A stretch of 64,000 bases of DNA from assembly GCA_003605175.1 (NCBI GenBank), contig QWDA01000004.1:124001-188000 (forward strand). Reading direction: 5' to 3'. The stretch's first letter is position 1, and every line of letters begins with the position of its first letter. The DNA comes from Paracoccaceae bacterium (GTDB lineage: Bacteria > Pseudomonadota > Alphaproteobacteria > Rhodobacterales > Rhodobacteraceae). This document shows, piece by piece, positions 18,003-27,110 of this stretch. Position numbers and translations under genes: made by a program. The notes beneath the pieces were generated by a model. The model made no database searches, was not told the origin of the DNA, and saw nothing but the letters and a program-made list of their open reading frames with translations.

Positions 18003-18611
18003 TTAAGCGCGATGGGCGCGGGTCAGGGCGAGGGCGAGCCCGGCGATGCCGCCGCCCAGATGGGTCTGCCAGGCCAGCCTCCCGCCGGCGAGCCACCAGA
18101 GCACGACGTTCAGGACGACGAAGAGAAGGATCAGGCGCAGGGCCGGGGCAAGGCTAGTGCCGCGTCGGCGGGCATCGGCGATTTCCCAGCCGATCAGCGC
18201 GCCGGCCAGACCGAACAGCGCGCCCGACGCACCGACCATCGGCACGTTGCCCGGGCCGATCAAGGCGTAGCCGACCCCGCCCGCGATGGTCGCGGCGAGA
18301 TAAATCTCGGCGAAGGCGGCCTGGCCGGCCCGGGCGACCACGACGGAACCGATGGTCACCAGGGTGATCATGTTGAGCGCGAGATGCGACACCCCGCCAT
18401 GGAGCAGGCTGTAGGTGAAGAACATCGCGGCACTCTGGCCGGGATAAAGCGCCTGCGCCCGGCCGAGGAGCCCGGGCCAGAAGCCGCCCAGCGCGATGGC
18501 CTCGGAGCGGAGCGAACCTCCGGTCAGGTCGCTCAGGGTGAGCACGAGTTCGATCGCGCAGCACAGGATCAGGGGCACCCAGATGACGGGAGCGATTCGA
18601 GGCTGGTTCAT
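18003..18611 (-). CDS. rhomboid-family intramembrane serine protease
   Basis: 202 residues, six or so hydrophobic segments. The catalytic serine is in GASGALFG (S129) and the catalytic histidine is H184 in WQTHLGGGIAG; the oxyanion region HLALN (N80) is also present, so the enzyme should be active. It sits between the flagellar genes and the EPS outer-membrane protein, 37 bp after the latter, so it may be cotranscribed with it. The substrate is unknown. Confidence 0.9.
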   Translation of the reverse strand: MNQPRIAPVIWVPLILCCAIELVLTLSDLTGGSLRSEAIALGGFWPGLLGRAQALYPGQSAAMFFTYSLLHGGVSHLALNMITLVTIGSVVVARAGQAAFAEIYLAATIAGGVGYALIGPGNVPMVGASGALFGLAGALIGWEIADARRRGTSLAPALRLILLFVVLNVVLWWLAGGRLAWQTHLGGGIAGLALALTRAHRA

Positions 18612-18648
18612 CTGCGTGTCCGGCCTTCCGCCGCTCCCGCGCGCCGTT

Positions 18649-20049
18649 TCAGGGACGGAGCGAGAAGCTGCGGCCGATCGAGGTCACGATGGCGTTCGAG
18701 GTCGCCGAGGACGAGCTCGTGCTGCTGTCCTTGTAGCGGCCGACATAGCCCAGGTTCCAGTCCCAGTCCTCGGTCAGCGCGCGGCTGTAGGTCACGCGGA
18801 AATCCGCCCGGGTCGAGTCGGTGGTGGTGCCCACGCCGATATCCTTGGCGTCGGCGACTTCGAGGCCGATGGACAGGCCCGAAACCTCGTTGATCGCGTG
18901 GTTGTAACCGAGACCGAGGATCGTGCGTTCGACCTCCTCGTTGTTGTCGTTCACCGTGGCGCTGCGGCGCAGGCTGGCGGTGATGACGCCGGTCGCGATC
19001 TCGTTCTGGTAATCGATCGAGCCGATCATCACCGTGTCGCCGGTGTCGCTGGAGCTCACGCCGATACCGAAGGAGAACCGGCCCTGGGCGAGTTCGAGCC
19101 CGCGGGTGGCCAGCACGTCGGTGCGGGCGGTGTCGGTGTACTGCGTGTGCGCGACCGACAGCCCGAAGTTGCCGTTCGCCAGGTCGCGGATCACGCCCAC
19201 GCGGGCGCTGACACCGTCGCTTTCGGTGGTGCCACCGGTGGTGGTCTCCTCGATATTGGTCTGGGTGACCTGGGCATCGAGGGTCAGAGCGGGGGTGATC
19301 GCGTAGTTCAGGCCGACGCCGAGATCGGTGGTGTCGCGCTCTGTCGAGACGGTATCGTCGGCCGAGTACATGGTCGAACGGGCGATCAGCCGGGCGGTCG
19401 CTGCAGGGTTGATCCGGAAACGGGCCACGGCGCCGACCTCGTCCGTGGCGCGGTCGAAGAGGCGCGGGTCGACGACGTCGGAATAGTCGCGCTCCTTGCG
19501 GCTGGCGGAGAGGTCCATGCCGAAGGGGGCCTCGACCCCGAAGGAATAGGTCACGCCGTAATCGGTGCGCGCGATCTTGCCCTGGGAGCTGAGGATCGTG
19601 TCCTCGATTTCGTCGGCATCGGTGTCTAGGAACACGCTGTTGAGGATGTCGTCCTTGCGGTACGACGCGTTGAAGCCGAGCCGGCTGTCGGCGCCGGTCG
19701 CCCGGTAGCCGAACCGCAAGTAGGGCTTCTCGACGCCGTTTTCCTCATTCGCGCCGCCGGCAAGGTCTTCGTATTGAAGGTCCGCACCGAACGAGAGGTT
19801 GAGGCTCTGCGTCGGCGTCTCGGAGCCGACCACGATGCCCAGAGAGGTGTAATAGGTCGTGTCCGTGCCCGGCGAGGTTACCGCGAGCCGGCCGTTGTCG
19901 TTCACCTCGACACCCGCCTCTACGGTGGCCTCGATGGTAAGCGGCGAGGCAGGCGCCTCCTGGGCGCCTGCCTTGTCGTCGTTGAATGTCATTCCGAGTG
20001 TCGCGGCACCGATAAGGATCGCCGCTTGCTTCTTGCCCCCGCCCGTCAT
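18649..20049 (-). CDS. outer-membrane beta-barrel protein of the EPS locus
   Basis: 466 residues with an N-terminal signal region ending near KAGAQ-EAP, then alternating hydrophobic strands throughout and a terminal strand SIGRSFSLRP. This looks like the large barrel proteins that accompany Wza-type and exosortase-type EPS clusters, where they are proposed to assist polymer passage through the outer membrane. It follows the Wza-like gene by 31 bp. The family assignment is by architecture and context, not by a strong motif. Confidence 0.7.
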   Translation of the reverse strand: MTGGGKKQAAILIGAATLGMTFNDDKAGAQEAPASPLTIEATVEAGVEVNDNGRLAVTSPGTDTTYYTSLGIVVGSETPTQSLNLSFGADLQYEDLAGGANEENGVEKPYLRFGYRATGADSRLGFNASYRKDDILNSVFLDTDADEIEDTILSSQGKIARTDYGVTYSFGVEAPFGMDLSASRKERDYSDVVDPRLFDRATDEVGAVARFRINPAATARLIARSTMYSADDTVSTERDTTDLGVGLNYAITPALTLDAQVTQTNIEETTTGGTTESDGVSARVGVIRDLANGNFGLSVAHTQYTDTARTDVLATRGLELAQGRFSFGIGVSSSDTGDTVMIGSIDYQNEIATGVITASLRRSATVNDNNEEVERTILGLGYNHAINEVSGLSIGLEVADAKDIGVGTTTDSTRADFRVTYSRALTEDWDWNLGYVGRYKDSSTSSSSATSNAIVTSIGRSFSLRP

Positions 20050-20080
20050 CTGCCCATTCTTCTTTTGATTCAGGTTTAGA

Positions 20081-20668
20081 TTAGAACTCGAAAAGCTTGC
20101 GCTGCGGGACGACGATCACATCGCCGTCGGTGAGCTTGACCTGACCCGGCAGGGCCGCGCCGCGCTCGAGCGCCCGGTAATTGAACATGTAGGTCTTGCC
20201 GCCCCGGCGCAGCTGGATCCGGTTGGTTGCCGCAAAGCGCGAGAAACCGCCCGATTCCGCCAGGAATTGCAGCAGCGTGGTGCCGCGATCGACCGAGATC
20301 TTGCCCGGGCTGTTGACCTCGCCCATCATGTAGACGTCGATCTGGGCCGGGCCCGACGAGGCGAACGCCTTGGGCGAAAGGCCGGCCACCGACACGAAGA
20401 CCGACGGGGCCGTCGCGAAGTTCGGCGCCAGGCCGGAGGCCAGAAGGCTCTGGACCGCCTGCGGCGTGTTGCCGCTCGCGTTCACGCGGCCGATGAGCGG
20501 AAACGAGAAGCTGCCATCGGGCAGCACCAGAACCTGACGGTTCAGGGAGGGATCCTCCAGAACCTCGATCGAAAGCTGGTCGCCCGGCTGGATCGTGTAG
20601 CCCGATTGCGCCCAGCTCGTCGTCGCAGCCAGCAGCGCAATGCAGATCGCAAAGAAACGCATTACCAT
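20081..20668 (-). CDS. Wza-like polysaccharide export protein
   Basis: 195 residues from the ATG at 20668, chosen because GAGG lies about 6 bp upstream and a signal peptide follows directly (MVMRFFAICIALLAATTSWA-QSG). Two domains: polysaccharide-export domain SGYTIQPGDQLSIEVLEDPSL, then an SLBB domain around IDVYMMGEVNSPGKISVD. It forms the periplasmic/outer-membrane export channel for EPS. It is short, lacks an obvious C-terminal transmembrane helix, and has no lipobox, so it probably works with the adjacent barrel protein. Confidence 0.88.
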   Translation of the reverse strand: MVMRFFAICIALLAATTSWAQSGYTIQPGDQLSIEVLEDPSLNRQVLVLPDGSFSFPLIGRVNASGNTPQAVQSLLASGLAPNFATAPSVFVSVAGLSPKAFASSGPAQIDVYMMGEVNSPGKISVDRGTTLLQFLAESGGFSRFAATNRIQLRRGGKTYMFNYRALERGAALPGQVKLTDGDVIVVPQRKLFEF

Positions 20669-20808
20669 GATTACCCTCGTCAATCCCCAAGTGTTCGCAG
20701 CACTATGGCCGCAGATGCCCCAAAATTGAAGCAATTTCGCCGCTTTTCCCAAAAGCGGCCCCCTCTCGCTCACATTCTGATCCATTCGCGGAACAATCGC
20801 AAGGCGAG

Positions 20809-23301
20809 CTACTGATCGGTTCCGGATTCCTGCTGATCGATCAGCGCGGTGAGCCGCCCGATCTCGGCGCGGGCGGCGGCGTATTCGGGCGCGGCAGCGT
20901 CCGGGCCGGCCAGATCCACCGCGCTCTGGAGCCGTTCGATTGCCGCTTCGGTACGCCCTGCGGCGGCGTAGCTCATGCCCAGCCGGTATTGCACGATGGC
21001 TTCCTCGGGGAACGCCTTGGCGGCCGGTTCGAGGTGCTTGATCGCCTCGTCCTCGTCGCCGCGCAGATGGGCGATCCAGCCATAGGTGTCCTGGAAGGCC
21101 GGCACGTCGCTGCCGCGCAACCGGCGGGCGATGGTAAAGGCGCGTTCCAGCGAGGCGGGATCGTCGCGATGGGTCGAGAGCAGGCTCGCAAGATTGTTGG
21201 CGATGATCGGTGAGTTCGGGAGCTTGTCGTAAAGGCCCTGGTAGATCGCGATGGCGCCGTCGAAATCCCCGTCGCGCTCGAGCTGGCCGGCCTGCGCCCA
21301 GAGGAGGTCCGGGGAGTCGGGCAGCGCGGCGAGCGCCTCGTCGAGAATGCCGCGGGCGGCTTCTGTCTCGCCGCTGCGAAGCTTGGACTCGTAGAGCGCG
21401 CGCCAGACGATCTCACTCGACGGATCCTTGGCCACGAGATCGCGCAGGATCGCCTCCGATTCCTCGCCCCGGCCGGTATTGGCGAAGAGCGCGGCCTGCA
21501 GCATCCGCATCACCGGCTGGTCCGGATCCTCGGAAAGCCGCTTGTCGATGAAGCTCTCGGCGTCGTCGAACTTGCCGTTCTCGATATAGGTCCGCGCCAC
21601 GGCGATCTCGGCGGCGCTGCTGGCATCGGTTCTGGCGGCAAGCTCGTTCAGGAAACGCAGCGCCTCGTCGCCGCGGTTCTGGCCGCGCAGCCGGTCGACC
21701 TTGAGCGCATCGGCGACGGCGATGGCCTGTCCGGTGCCGATCCGGCGCAGACGGGCCTCGGTGGCTTCGGCGCGACGCCAGTCGGGCGTCTCGATATAGG
21801 CCCGCCCGAGCAGGCCGAGGAGATCGAGATCGTCGGGCGCGCGGCGCAGGGCTTCGGTCAGCACGTTTTCCGCCGGCTTGTAGTTGCGGTCGGCGATCAG
21901 AAAGCGGGCATAGGCGGTGGCGTAGCGTGGCGCGTGGCCCGAGGTTTCGTCGGCAAGCGACATCATCTCGCCGGCAAGATCGCGGGAACCATTGCGCAGA
22001 TGCGCCTCGGCGATCAGCGACATGATTTCGGGATCCTCGGGCGCGCGGCCCAGCGCGGTGCGCAGCTCGACGATGGCGTCGTCGGCCTTGTCGGCCTCGA
22101 TCAGCCAACGGGCGTGGATCTTGAGCGCGCCGACATGGCTGTCATCTTTGGTGAGCACCGCGTCGATCCGGGCGCGGGCTTCATCCTCGCGGCCGACGAC
22201 CTGGAGCATCCGCACCAGGTTGACCTCGATGTCGAGGAGCCGCTCGCGGGCCTTGCCGGTGGCATTAGGATCGGCCTCGGCCAGGATCGCCTCCATTTCG
22301 GCGATGGCCGGATCGTGGTCGCCCCGGTCGAACCGGAAGCCGGCGCGGAGGGCGCGGAACACCTCGGGCGCGGCGCCGTCGCCGATCAGGCGGTCGAGCT
22401 CCTTGAGCGCCGCATCGCTGCCGCCGGTCTGGGCGACGTAGCCCACGAGCTGCACCTGGCGCTCGGTGCGCTGGTCGTCGTCCTCGGCCGCTGCGATCCA
22501 GTCGCGCAGAAAGGCGGCCGCCCCGTCTGAATCGCCCCTGGAGACGTACCATTGCAGGTAGGTTTGCGGATATTCCGGCGAATCCGGGAACAGCGCGACG
22601 ATCTTTTCGAACTGCGCCCTCGTGGCCGCGTCATCGCCGAGATTCGCGAGTATGCTCAGCTTGATCTGCTGCCAGCGCTCGAGCTTCTCGTCCGTGGCGA
22701 GGAGCCTGTCGATCTCGGCCAGCGCCTGCTGCGCCTCACCCTCGCGGACATGGTTGTCGATCAGGGTCGGCAGGGTGAGCTGTACATCCTCGACCTTGTC
22801 GGCAAGGGCCTGCAGCCGGGCCGCCGCGGCGCGCCGGTCGTCGGCGGCCTCGGCCTTGATCGCGGCCTGGTAGTCGAGGATCGCGCTCATCGCCTGGACC
22901 TCGGGATCCTCGGGCGCGATTTCGATCGCCTTGCGGCCGTGCTTCTCGGCCTCGTCGAGATCGCCGGCCAGCATGGCGAGCCGGAACATCCATTTCCGCG
23001 GCAGCGGGTCCTTCGGGAACTGCTCGGAGAGCAGGAGGTAGTGGCTGTAGGCCTCGCGGTAGTTCCCGGTCTCGCGCATCACCCTGGCATAGGTCAGCCG
23101 CGCCTCGCGATGCAGGCCGTTCAGCTTGAAGACGTTGCGCAGCTCGACGATGGCGCGGTCGACATCTCCCTCTTCGAGAAGCACGAGGCTGCTCTGGTAG
23201 TGCTCCTCGGCGCGCTTCTCGGCCGAGTCGCAGCCCGAGAGGCCCAGTGACGCGGCGAGCACGATGGCGAGGAGGGATGTCCGGAAACGGGGCGTTGGCA
23301 T
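20809..23301 (-). CDS. TPR-repeat lipoprotein, PrsT-like, EPS associated
   Basis: 830 residues from the ATG at 23301, which has GGAG 6 bp upstream and leads into a lipoprotein signal (LSGC, lipidated Cys24). The rest is a long chain of tetratricopeptide repeats, e.g. AIVELRNVFKLNGLHREARL, AIVELRTALGRAPEDPEIM and AIYQGLYDKLPNSPIIANNLA. It resembles the TPR lipoprotein PrsT of exosortase/EPS loci; the role is probably as a periplasmic scaffold for polymer assembly. It lies between the sugar transferase and the Wza-like gene. Confidence 0.8.
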   Translation of the reverse strand: MPTPRFRTSLLAIVLAASLGLSGCDSAEKRAEEHYQSSLVLLEEGDVDRAIVELRNVFKLNGLHREARLTYARVMRETGNYREAYSHYLLLSEQFPKDPLPRKWMFRLAMLAGDLDEAEKHGRKAIEIAPEDPEVQAMSAILDYQAAIKAEAADDRRAAAARLQALADKVEDVQLTLPTLIDNHVREGEAQQALAEIDRLLATDEKLERWQQIKLSILANLGDDAATRAQFEKIVALFPDSPEYPQTYLQWYVSRGDSDGAAAFLRDWIAAAEDDDQRTERQVQLVGYVAQTGGSDAALKELDRLIGDGAAPEVFRALRAGFRFDRGDHDPAIAEMEAILAEADPNATGKARERLLDIEVNLVRMLQVVGREDEARARIDAVLTKDDSHVGALKIHARWLIEADKADDAIVELRTALGRAPEDPEIMSLIAEAHLRNGSRDLAGEMMSLADETSGHAPRYATAYARFLIADRNYKPAENVLTEALRRAPDDLDLLGLLGRAYIETPDWRRAEATEARLRRIGTGQAIAVADALKVDRLRGQNRGDEALRFLNELAARTDASSAAEIAVARTYIENGKFDDAESFIDKRLSEDPDQPVMRMLQAALFANTGRGEESEAILRDLVAKDPSSEIVWRALYESKLRSGETEAARGILDEALAALPDSPDLLWAQAGQLERDGDFDGAIAIYQGLYDKLPNSPIIANNLASLLSTHRDDPASLERAFTIARRLRGSDVPAFQDTYGWIAHLRGDEDEAIKHLEPAAKAFPEEAIVQYRLGMSYAAAGRTEAAIERLQSAVDLAGPDAAAPEYAAARAEIGRLTALIDQQESGTDQ

Positions 23302-23379
23302 CGGTGACTCCAACACGGAGGGAACAGAAAAGGCTTCAGGCCGGACGGGCGGCAATCGTCGCCCCGTCCTCTCGCCTGA

Positions 23380-24069
23380 TCAATAACCGGTGCCGCGGAG
23401 AACCACGCCGACCGTGCGGCGCAGGATGCTCAGGTCGGCACCGAACGAGATCAGCGTCTCGTATTGCGTGTCGAAGGCCGCACGCTCGCGGAATTCGCAC
23501 TGGTTGCGGTCCGAGATCTGCCAGAGGCCGGTGATGCCCGGGCGCATGCGGTAATAGGCCTCGCCGGGATAGAGCGGCTTCTGGTTCGGGGTCATCGGAC
23601 GCGGTCCGACGATCGACATGTCACCCACGAGGACGTTCCAGAACTGCGGCAGCTCGTCGAGCGAGGTCTTGCGGAGGAAACGACCCGCGGCGGTGATCCG
23701 GGGATCGTTCTTCAGCTTCTGGTGCGTGTCCCATTCGGCGCGCGCGTCCTGGTTCCCCTCGAGATACGCCTCGAGCACGGTCTCCGCGTCATCGACCATG
23801 GTGCGGAACTTCAGCATCCGGAAGATCCGGCCACCGCGTCCGACCCGTTCCTGAACGAAGAACGGGCGATTGCCGGAAAACCAGATGGCCAGGGTGAGGA
23901 GCGTGATCACCGGAACGATGATCGGCGATGCGGCGATCACCACCAGCAAGTCGAAGATGCGTTTTCCGGCGGACTTGTACGGTGAGCCACGGTGCGCCGT
24001 GGAACCTGCCCCGGTTCGATGAAAGCCGACATCTCCGGAGGAATTGGTGGAATCGAAGTGAACCGTCAT
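23380..24069 (-). CDS. undecaprenyl-phosphate sugar phosphotransferase (EPS initiating)
   Basis: 229 residues of the bacterial sugar transferase family (ExoY/WbaP C-terminal domain). One N-terminal membrane segment (about 36-58) is followed by KFRTMVDDAE, DELPQFWNVLVGDMSIVGPRP and MRPGITGLWQ, the catalytic signature. It transfers a sugar-1-phosphate to undecaprenyl phosphate and so starts the EPS repeat unit at the inner membrane. It is the first gene of the minus-strand EPS arm. Confidence 0.93.
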   Translation of the reverse strand: MTVHFDSTNSSGDVGFHRTGAGSTAHRGSPYKSAGKRIFDLLVVIAASPIIVPVITLLTLAIWFSGNRPFFVQERVGRGGRIFRMLKFRTMVDDAETVLEAYLEGNQDARAEWDTHQKLKNDPRITAAGRFLRKTSLDELPQFWNVLVGDMSIVGPRPMTPNQKPLYPGEAYYRMRPGITGLWQISDRNQCEFRERAAFDTQYETLISFGADLSILRRTVGVVLRGTGY

Positions 24070-24667
24070 TACTCACCACCGGCACAACAGCCGGAGCCCT
24101 TCAAACCAAAATCGGGGAAGATACGGCCTTCCCAACAATCTGCCCGACACGGATGCCGAACGACACGGCCCCCTCTGACCGTGGGCGGACCCTAGCACGC
24201 ACCTCCGAACGATTCAAACAATATGCAAATGCCATGAAGCAACAGAGGCAGATCTAAACACCTGAAATAGAAAGGAAAGACACCGCCCTCGCCCGGTGTC
24301 TGCACGCCCGGACCCGATCACGATTTGGTTTCAGGCCCGGGATTGCGGAAAAAATCACCACAAAAAGAGCTTGAAGGTCAGTCGATTTCTATTCTGTGGA
24401 CAATGCGGCCATGATTCGCAATGAACGCCCAAATGCTGCTTCGGAGGGGTCCAGATTTCGCCACTTGAGGGCCTGAATCGGCCGGAGACTGCTGCCGGGG
24501 GTTGCATGTGGGAAACATTTGCCCGTTCTGACGCGCGTTTGATGCACTGATCCTGATTAGAGGCGAAGACTGGCTCATCTCGACGTGACAACTTACATGT
24601 TGAACGTCAGACAAGCCGGTATTGTACGTGAGTGACGTCGACCCGACGCCGGAGAAAACGAGTGAAC
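24070..24667. promoter_or_regulatory. divergent intergenic region of the EPS locus
   Basis: About 600 bp without a convincing gene between the two divergent EPS arms, so it should hold both promoters. It is less G+C-rich than its flanks. One small perfect hairpin is visible (7-bp arms 24279-24285 and 24294-24300). No clear sigma-70, sigma-54 or CtrA site was found by eye. Confidence 0.5.
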
Positions 24668-25555
24668 ATGACCTCCGAACCAGGCCTCTACACTGAGCAA
24701 TTCAATCTCAGTGAGCGGCCGTTCACCCTGCTTCCGGACCCGGAGTTCATCTACTGGACGCCGATGCACCGGCGCGCCTACTCGATTCTCGAATACGGCA
24801 TGATGACCCATGCGCCGATCACGGTGATCACCGGCGAGGTCGGCGCCGGGAAGACGACGCTGGTGCAGAAGCTCCTGAAGAACCTGCCCGACGATGTGAC
24901 GCTCGGACTGATCTCGAACGCCCAGGGCGGGCGCGGCGAGCTGTTGCGCTGGGTGCTCTACGCGCTCGATGTCGAGACCGGCGGGGTCGGGGACTATGTC
25001 GAGCTGTTCCAGATCCTGCAGAACTTCCTGATCGAGGAATACGCGCTCGGCCGCCGCTCGGTGCTGGTGATCGACGAGGCGCAGAACCTCTCGCTCGAGG
25101 GGCTCGAGGAACTGCGGATGCTGACCAACGTGAACTCGAACAAGGACGAGCTCCTGCAACTCGTGCTTGTCGGCCAGCCCGAACTGCGCGACATGATCCT
25201 GCGCCCCGAGCTCCGGCAGTTCGCGCAGCGCGTGGTGGCCAATTTCCACCTGCCCGGAATGGACAAGGAAACCGTGGCCTCCTACATCAGCCACCGGCTC
25301 CGGGTGGCGGGCGGCCAGGGGAACGAATTCACCAAACAGGCCTGCGAGCGTGTCTGGGAAGTCTCGAAGGGCATTCCGCGCCTGGTGAACCAGATCTGCG
25401 ATTTCGCGATGGTCTATGCCGCGACGGCGGACGAAAAGCTGGTCCTGTCCTCGACGGTCGATCAGGTCGTCGCCGACGGCGTGTTCTTTGCTGGGTACCT
25501 TGGCGCCGACCGATCTGCCGCCAAGTCGGACGAGGGTGTGACGGATGGGAAGTGA
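24668..25555 (+). CDS. ExeA-type AAA ATPase, exosortase/EPS-associated
   Basis: 295 residues from the ATG at 24668; in-frame GTG codons at 24632 and 24662 are alternative starts. P-loop GEVGAGKTTL (residues 56-65), Walker B VLVIDEAQNL, and a secretory-ATPase C-terminal half with GIPRLVNQICD. It resembles the general-secretion-pathway-like ATPase that sits beside chain-length and kinase genes in exosortase-linked EPS loci. It overlaps the next gene by 11 bp, indicating cotranslation. Confidence 0.85.
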   Translation: MTSEPGLYTEQFNLSERPFTLLPDPEFIYWTPMHRRAYSILEYGMMTHAPITVITGEVGAGKTTLVQKLLKNLPDDVTLGLISNAQGGRGELLRWVLYALDVETGGVGDYVELFQILQNFLIEEYALGRRSVLVIDEAQNLSLEGLEELRMLTNVNSNKDELLQLVLVGQPELRDMILRPELRQFAQRVVANFHLPGMDKETVASYISHRLRVAGGQGNEFTKQACERVWEVSKGIPRLVNQICDFAMVYAATADEKLVLSSTVDQVVADGVFFAGYLGADRSAAKSDEGVTDGK

Positions 25556-27080
25556 GATTTCGTTCTATGTCTCGGTGTTCCTGAGGCGCTTTCATTATTT
25601 CGCGCTGGTCGCCGCGGTGATTTCCGCCGCCGGGATCGCCACCGCGTTCCTGTTGCCGACGCGCTACTACACCGAGGCGCTCCTGCTCGTCGAACCGCCG
25701 CAGATCCCGCAGGATCTCGCCAGTTCCACCGTGCAGCAGCCGGCCGAGGAACAGCTTCAGATCCTGCAGCAGAAGCTCATGACCCGTGCGAACCTGATCG
25801 ACGTGTCGAACGATGTCGGCGTGTTCGAGCATTCCGAGAGCATCCACCCCGACGACGTGGCCGCCATGATGCGCTCCGCGACGACGTTCAGGATCTCGAC
25901 CGGCCGCGACCGGGCCTCGCTCTTCACCATCGGTTTCGAGGCGGACAAGCCGGGCGTAGCCGCGGCGGTGGTGAACGACTACATCACCCGGGTCCTCGAG
26001 AATAACACCGATATCCGCCTGGGCAGCGCCGAGGACACCAAGAAGTTCTTCGACGATCAGCTGACCAGCCTGAGCGCCGATCTCGCCGAGAAGAACGCCG
26101 AGATCCTGCGCTTCAACCAGGCAAACGCCGACGCCCTGCCGCAGAACTTCGGCTACAACATGTCGCGGCTCGACAATGCCCGAAACCGGATCAACTCGAT
26201 CGACCGCGAGATCACCAGCCTCGGGCAGCAGCGCGAGCGGCTGATCCTGGTGTTCAACGCCACCGGAGGCACCAACGGGCGGACCAGCACGCTTTCGCCC
26301 GAGCGGCAGGAGCTGGCGAAGCTGCGCTCCGAACTGGCCAAGGCGGTGACGATCTATTCCGAACAGAACCCGCGGCTGAACTCGCTTCGGACGCGCATCG
26401 CACAGCTCGAGAGCCTCATCGGTTCGCAGGAAGGCGCGGAGCGGACGGCGCCGGAGGGCGACGTGCCGGTCACCATGCTCGACGTTCAGCTCGATCAGGT
26501 CGACACGCAGATCGAGGGGCTGAAGAAGGAGCGCACCGAGGTCGAGGCCGATATCGAGCGCCTCGAGGACATCCTGGACCGGACGCCGCAGAACCAGATC
26601 GCGCTCGATACCCTGACGCAGGACCGCGACAACATCCAGAACCAGTACAACCAGACCGTCGAGCGCGCCAGCAAGGCCGCGACGGGCGAGCGGATCGAGC
26701 TCCTCTCGAAGGGTCAGCGGATCACCGTGGTCAACCCGCCCGTGGTGCCGCGCGAGCCGTCGAGCCCGAACCGGCCGCTGATCGCCGTCGGTGGCATCCT
26801 CGCCGGGATCGCGATGGGCATCGCCGCCGTGGCCGCGCTCGAGTTCCTGAACCGCTCGATCCGACGGCCCGTGGACATCACCCGCGCGCTCGGCATCGTG
26901 CCGATCGCCACGCTGCCGGTGATGCGCACGCCCGGCGAGATCACCAGGCGGCGCGCGATCATGGCCGGGGTCATCATGGCCTCGACCGCCGGGATCGTCG
27001 CCGGAATCGTTTTCCTGCACACGCAGGTCATGCCGCTCGACCTGATGGTCGATCTCGCGGTGCAACGGCTGGGCGGCTGA
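25545..27080 (+). CDS. Wzz-like polysaccharide chain-length determinant
   Basis: 511 residues. The N-terminal membrane helix (about 17-37) and a pair of C-terminal helices (near 405-425 and 465-480) flank a long periplasmic coiled-coil region (about 150-370). The proline-rich PSSPNRPLIAVGG before the second helix is the Wzz hallmark. It controls EPS length and partners with the tyrosine kinase 30 bp downstream. The extra helix near the C-terminus distinguishes it from classical two-helix Wzz. Confidence 0.88.
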   Translation: MGSEISFYVSVFLRRFHYFALVAAVISAAGIATAFLLPTRYYTEALLLVEPPQIPQDLASSTVQQPAEEQLQILQQKLMTRANLIDVSNDVGVFEHSESIHPDDVAAMMRSATTFRISTGRDRASLFTIGFEADKPGVAAAVVNDYITRVLENNTDIRLGSAEDTKKFFDDQLTSLSADLAEKNAEILRFNQANADALPQNFGYNMSRLDNARNRINSIDREITSLGQQRERLILVFNATGGTNGRTSTLSPERQELAKLRSELAKAVTIYSEQNPRLNSLRTRIAQLESLIGSQEGAERTAPEGDVPVTMLDVQLDQVDTQIEGLKKERTEVEADIERLEDILDRTPQNQIALDTLTQDRDNIQNQYNQTVERASKAATGERIELLSKGQRITVVNPPVVPREPSSPNRPLIAVGGILAGIAMGIAAVAALEFLNRSIRRPVDITRALGIVPIATLPVMRTPGEITRRRAIMAGVIMASTAGIVAGIVFLHTQVMPLDLMVDLAVQRLGG

Positions 27081-27110
27081 CGCCCGGCGCCGCGTAGAGG
27101 GATCACTCCG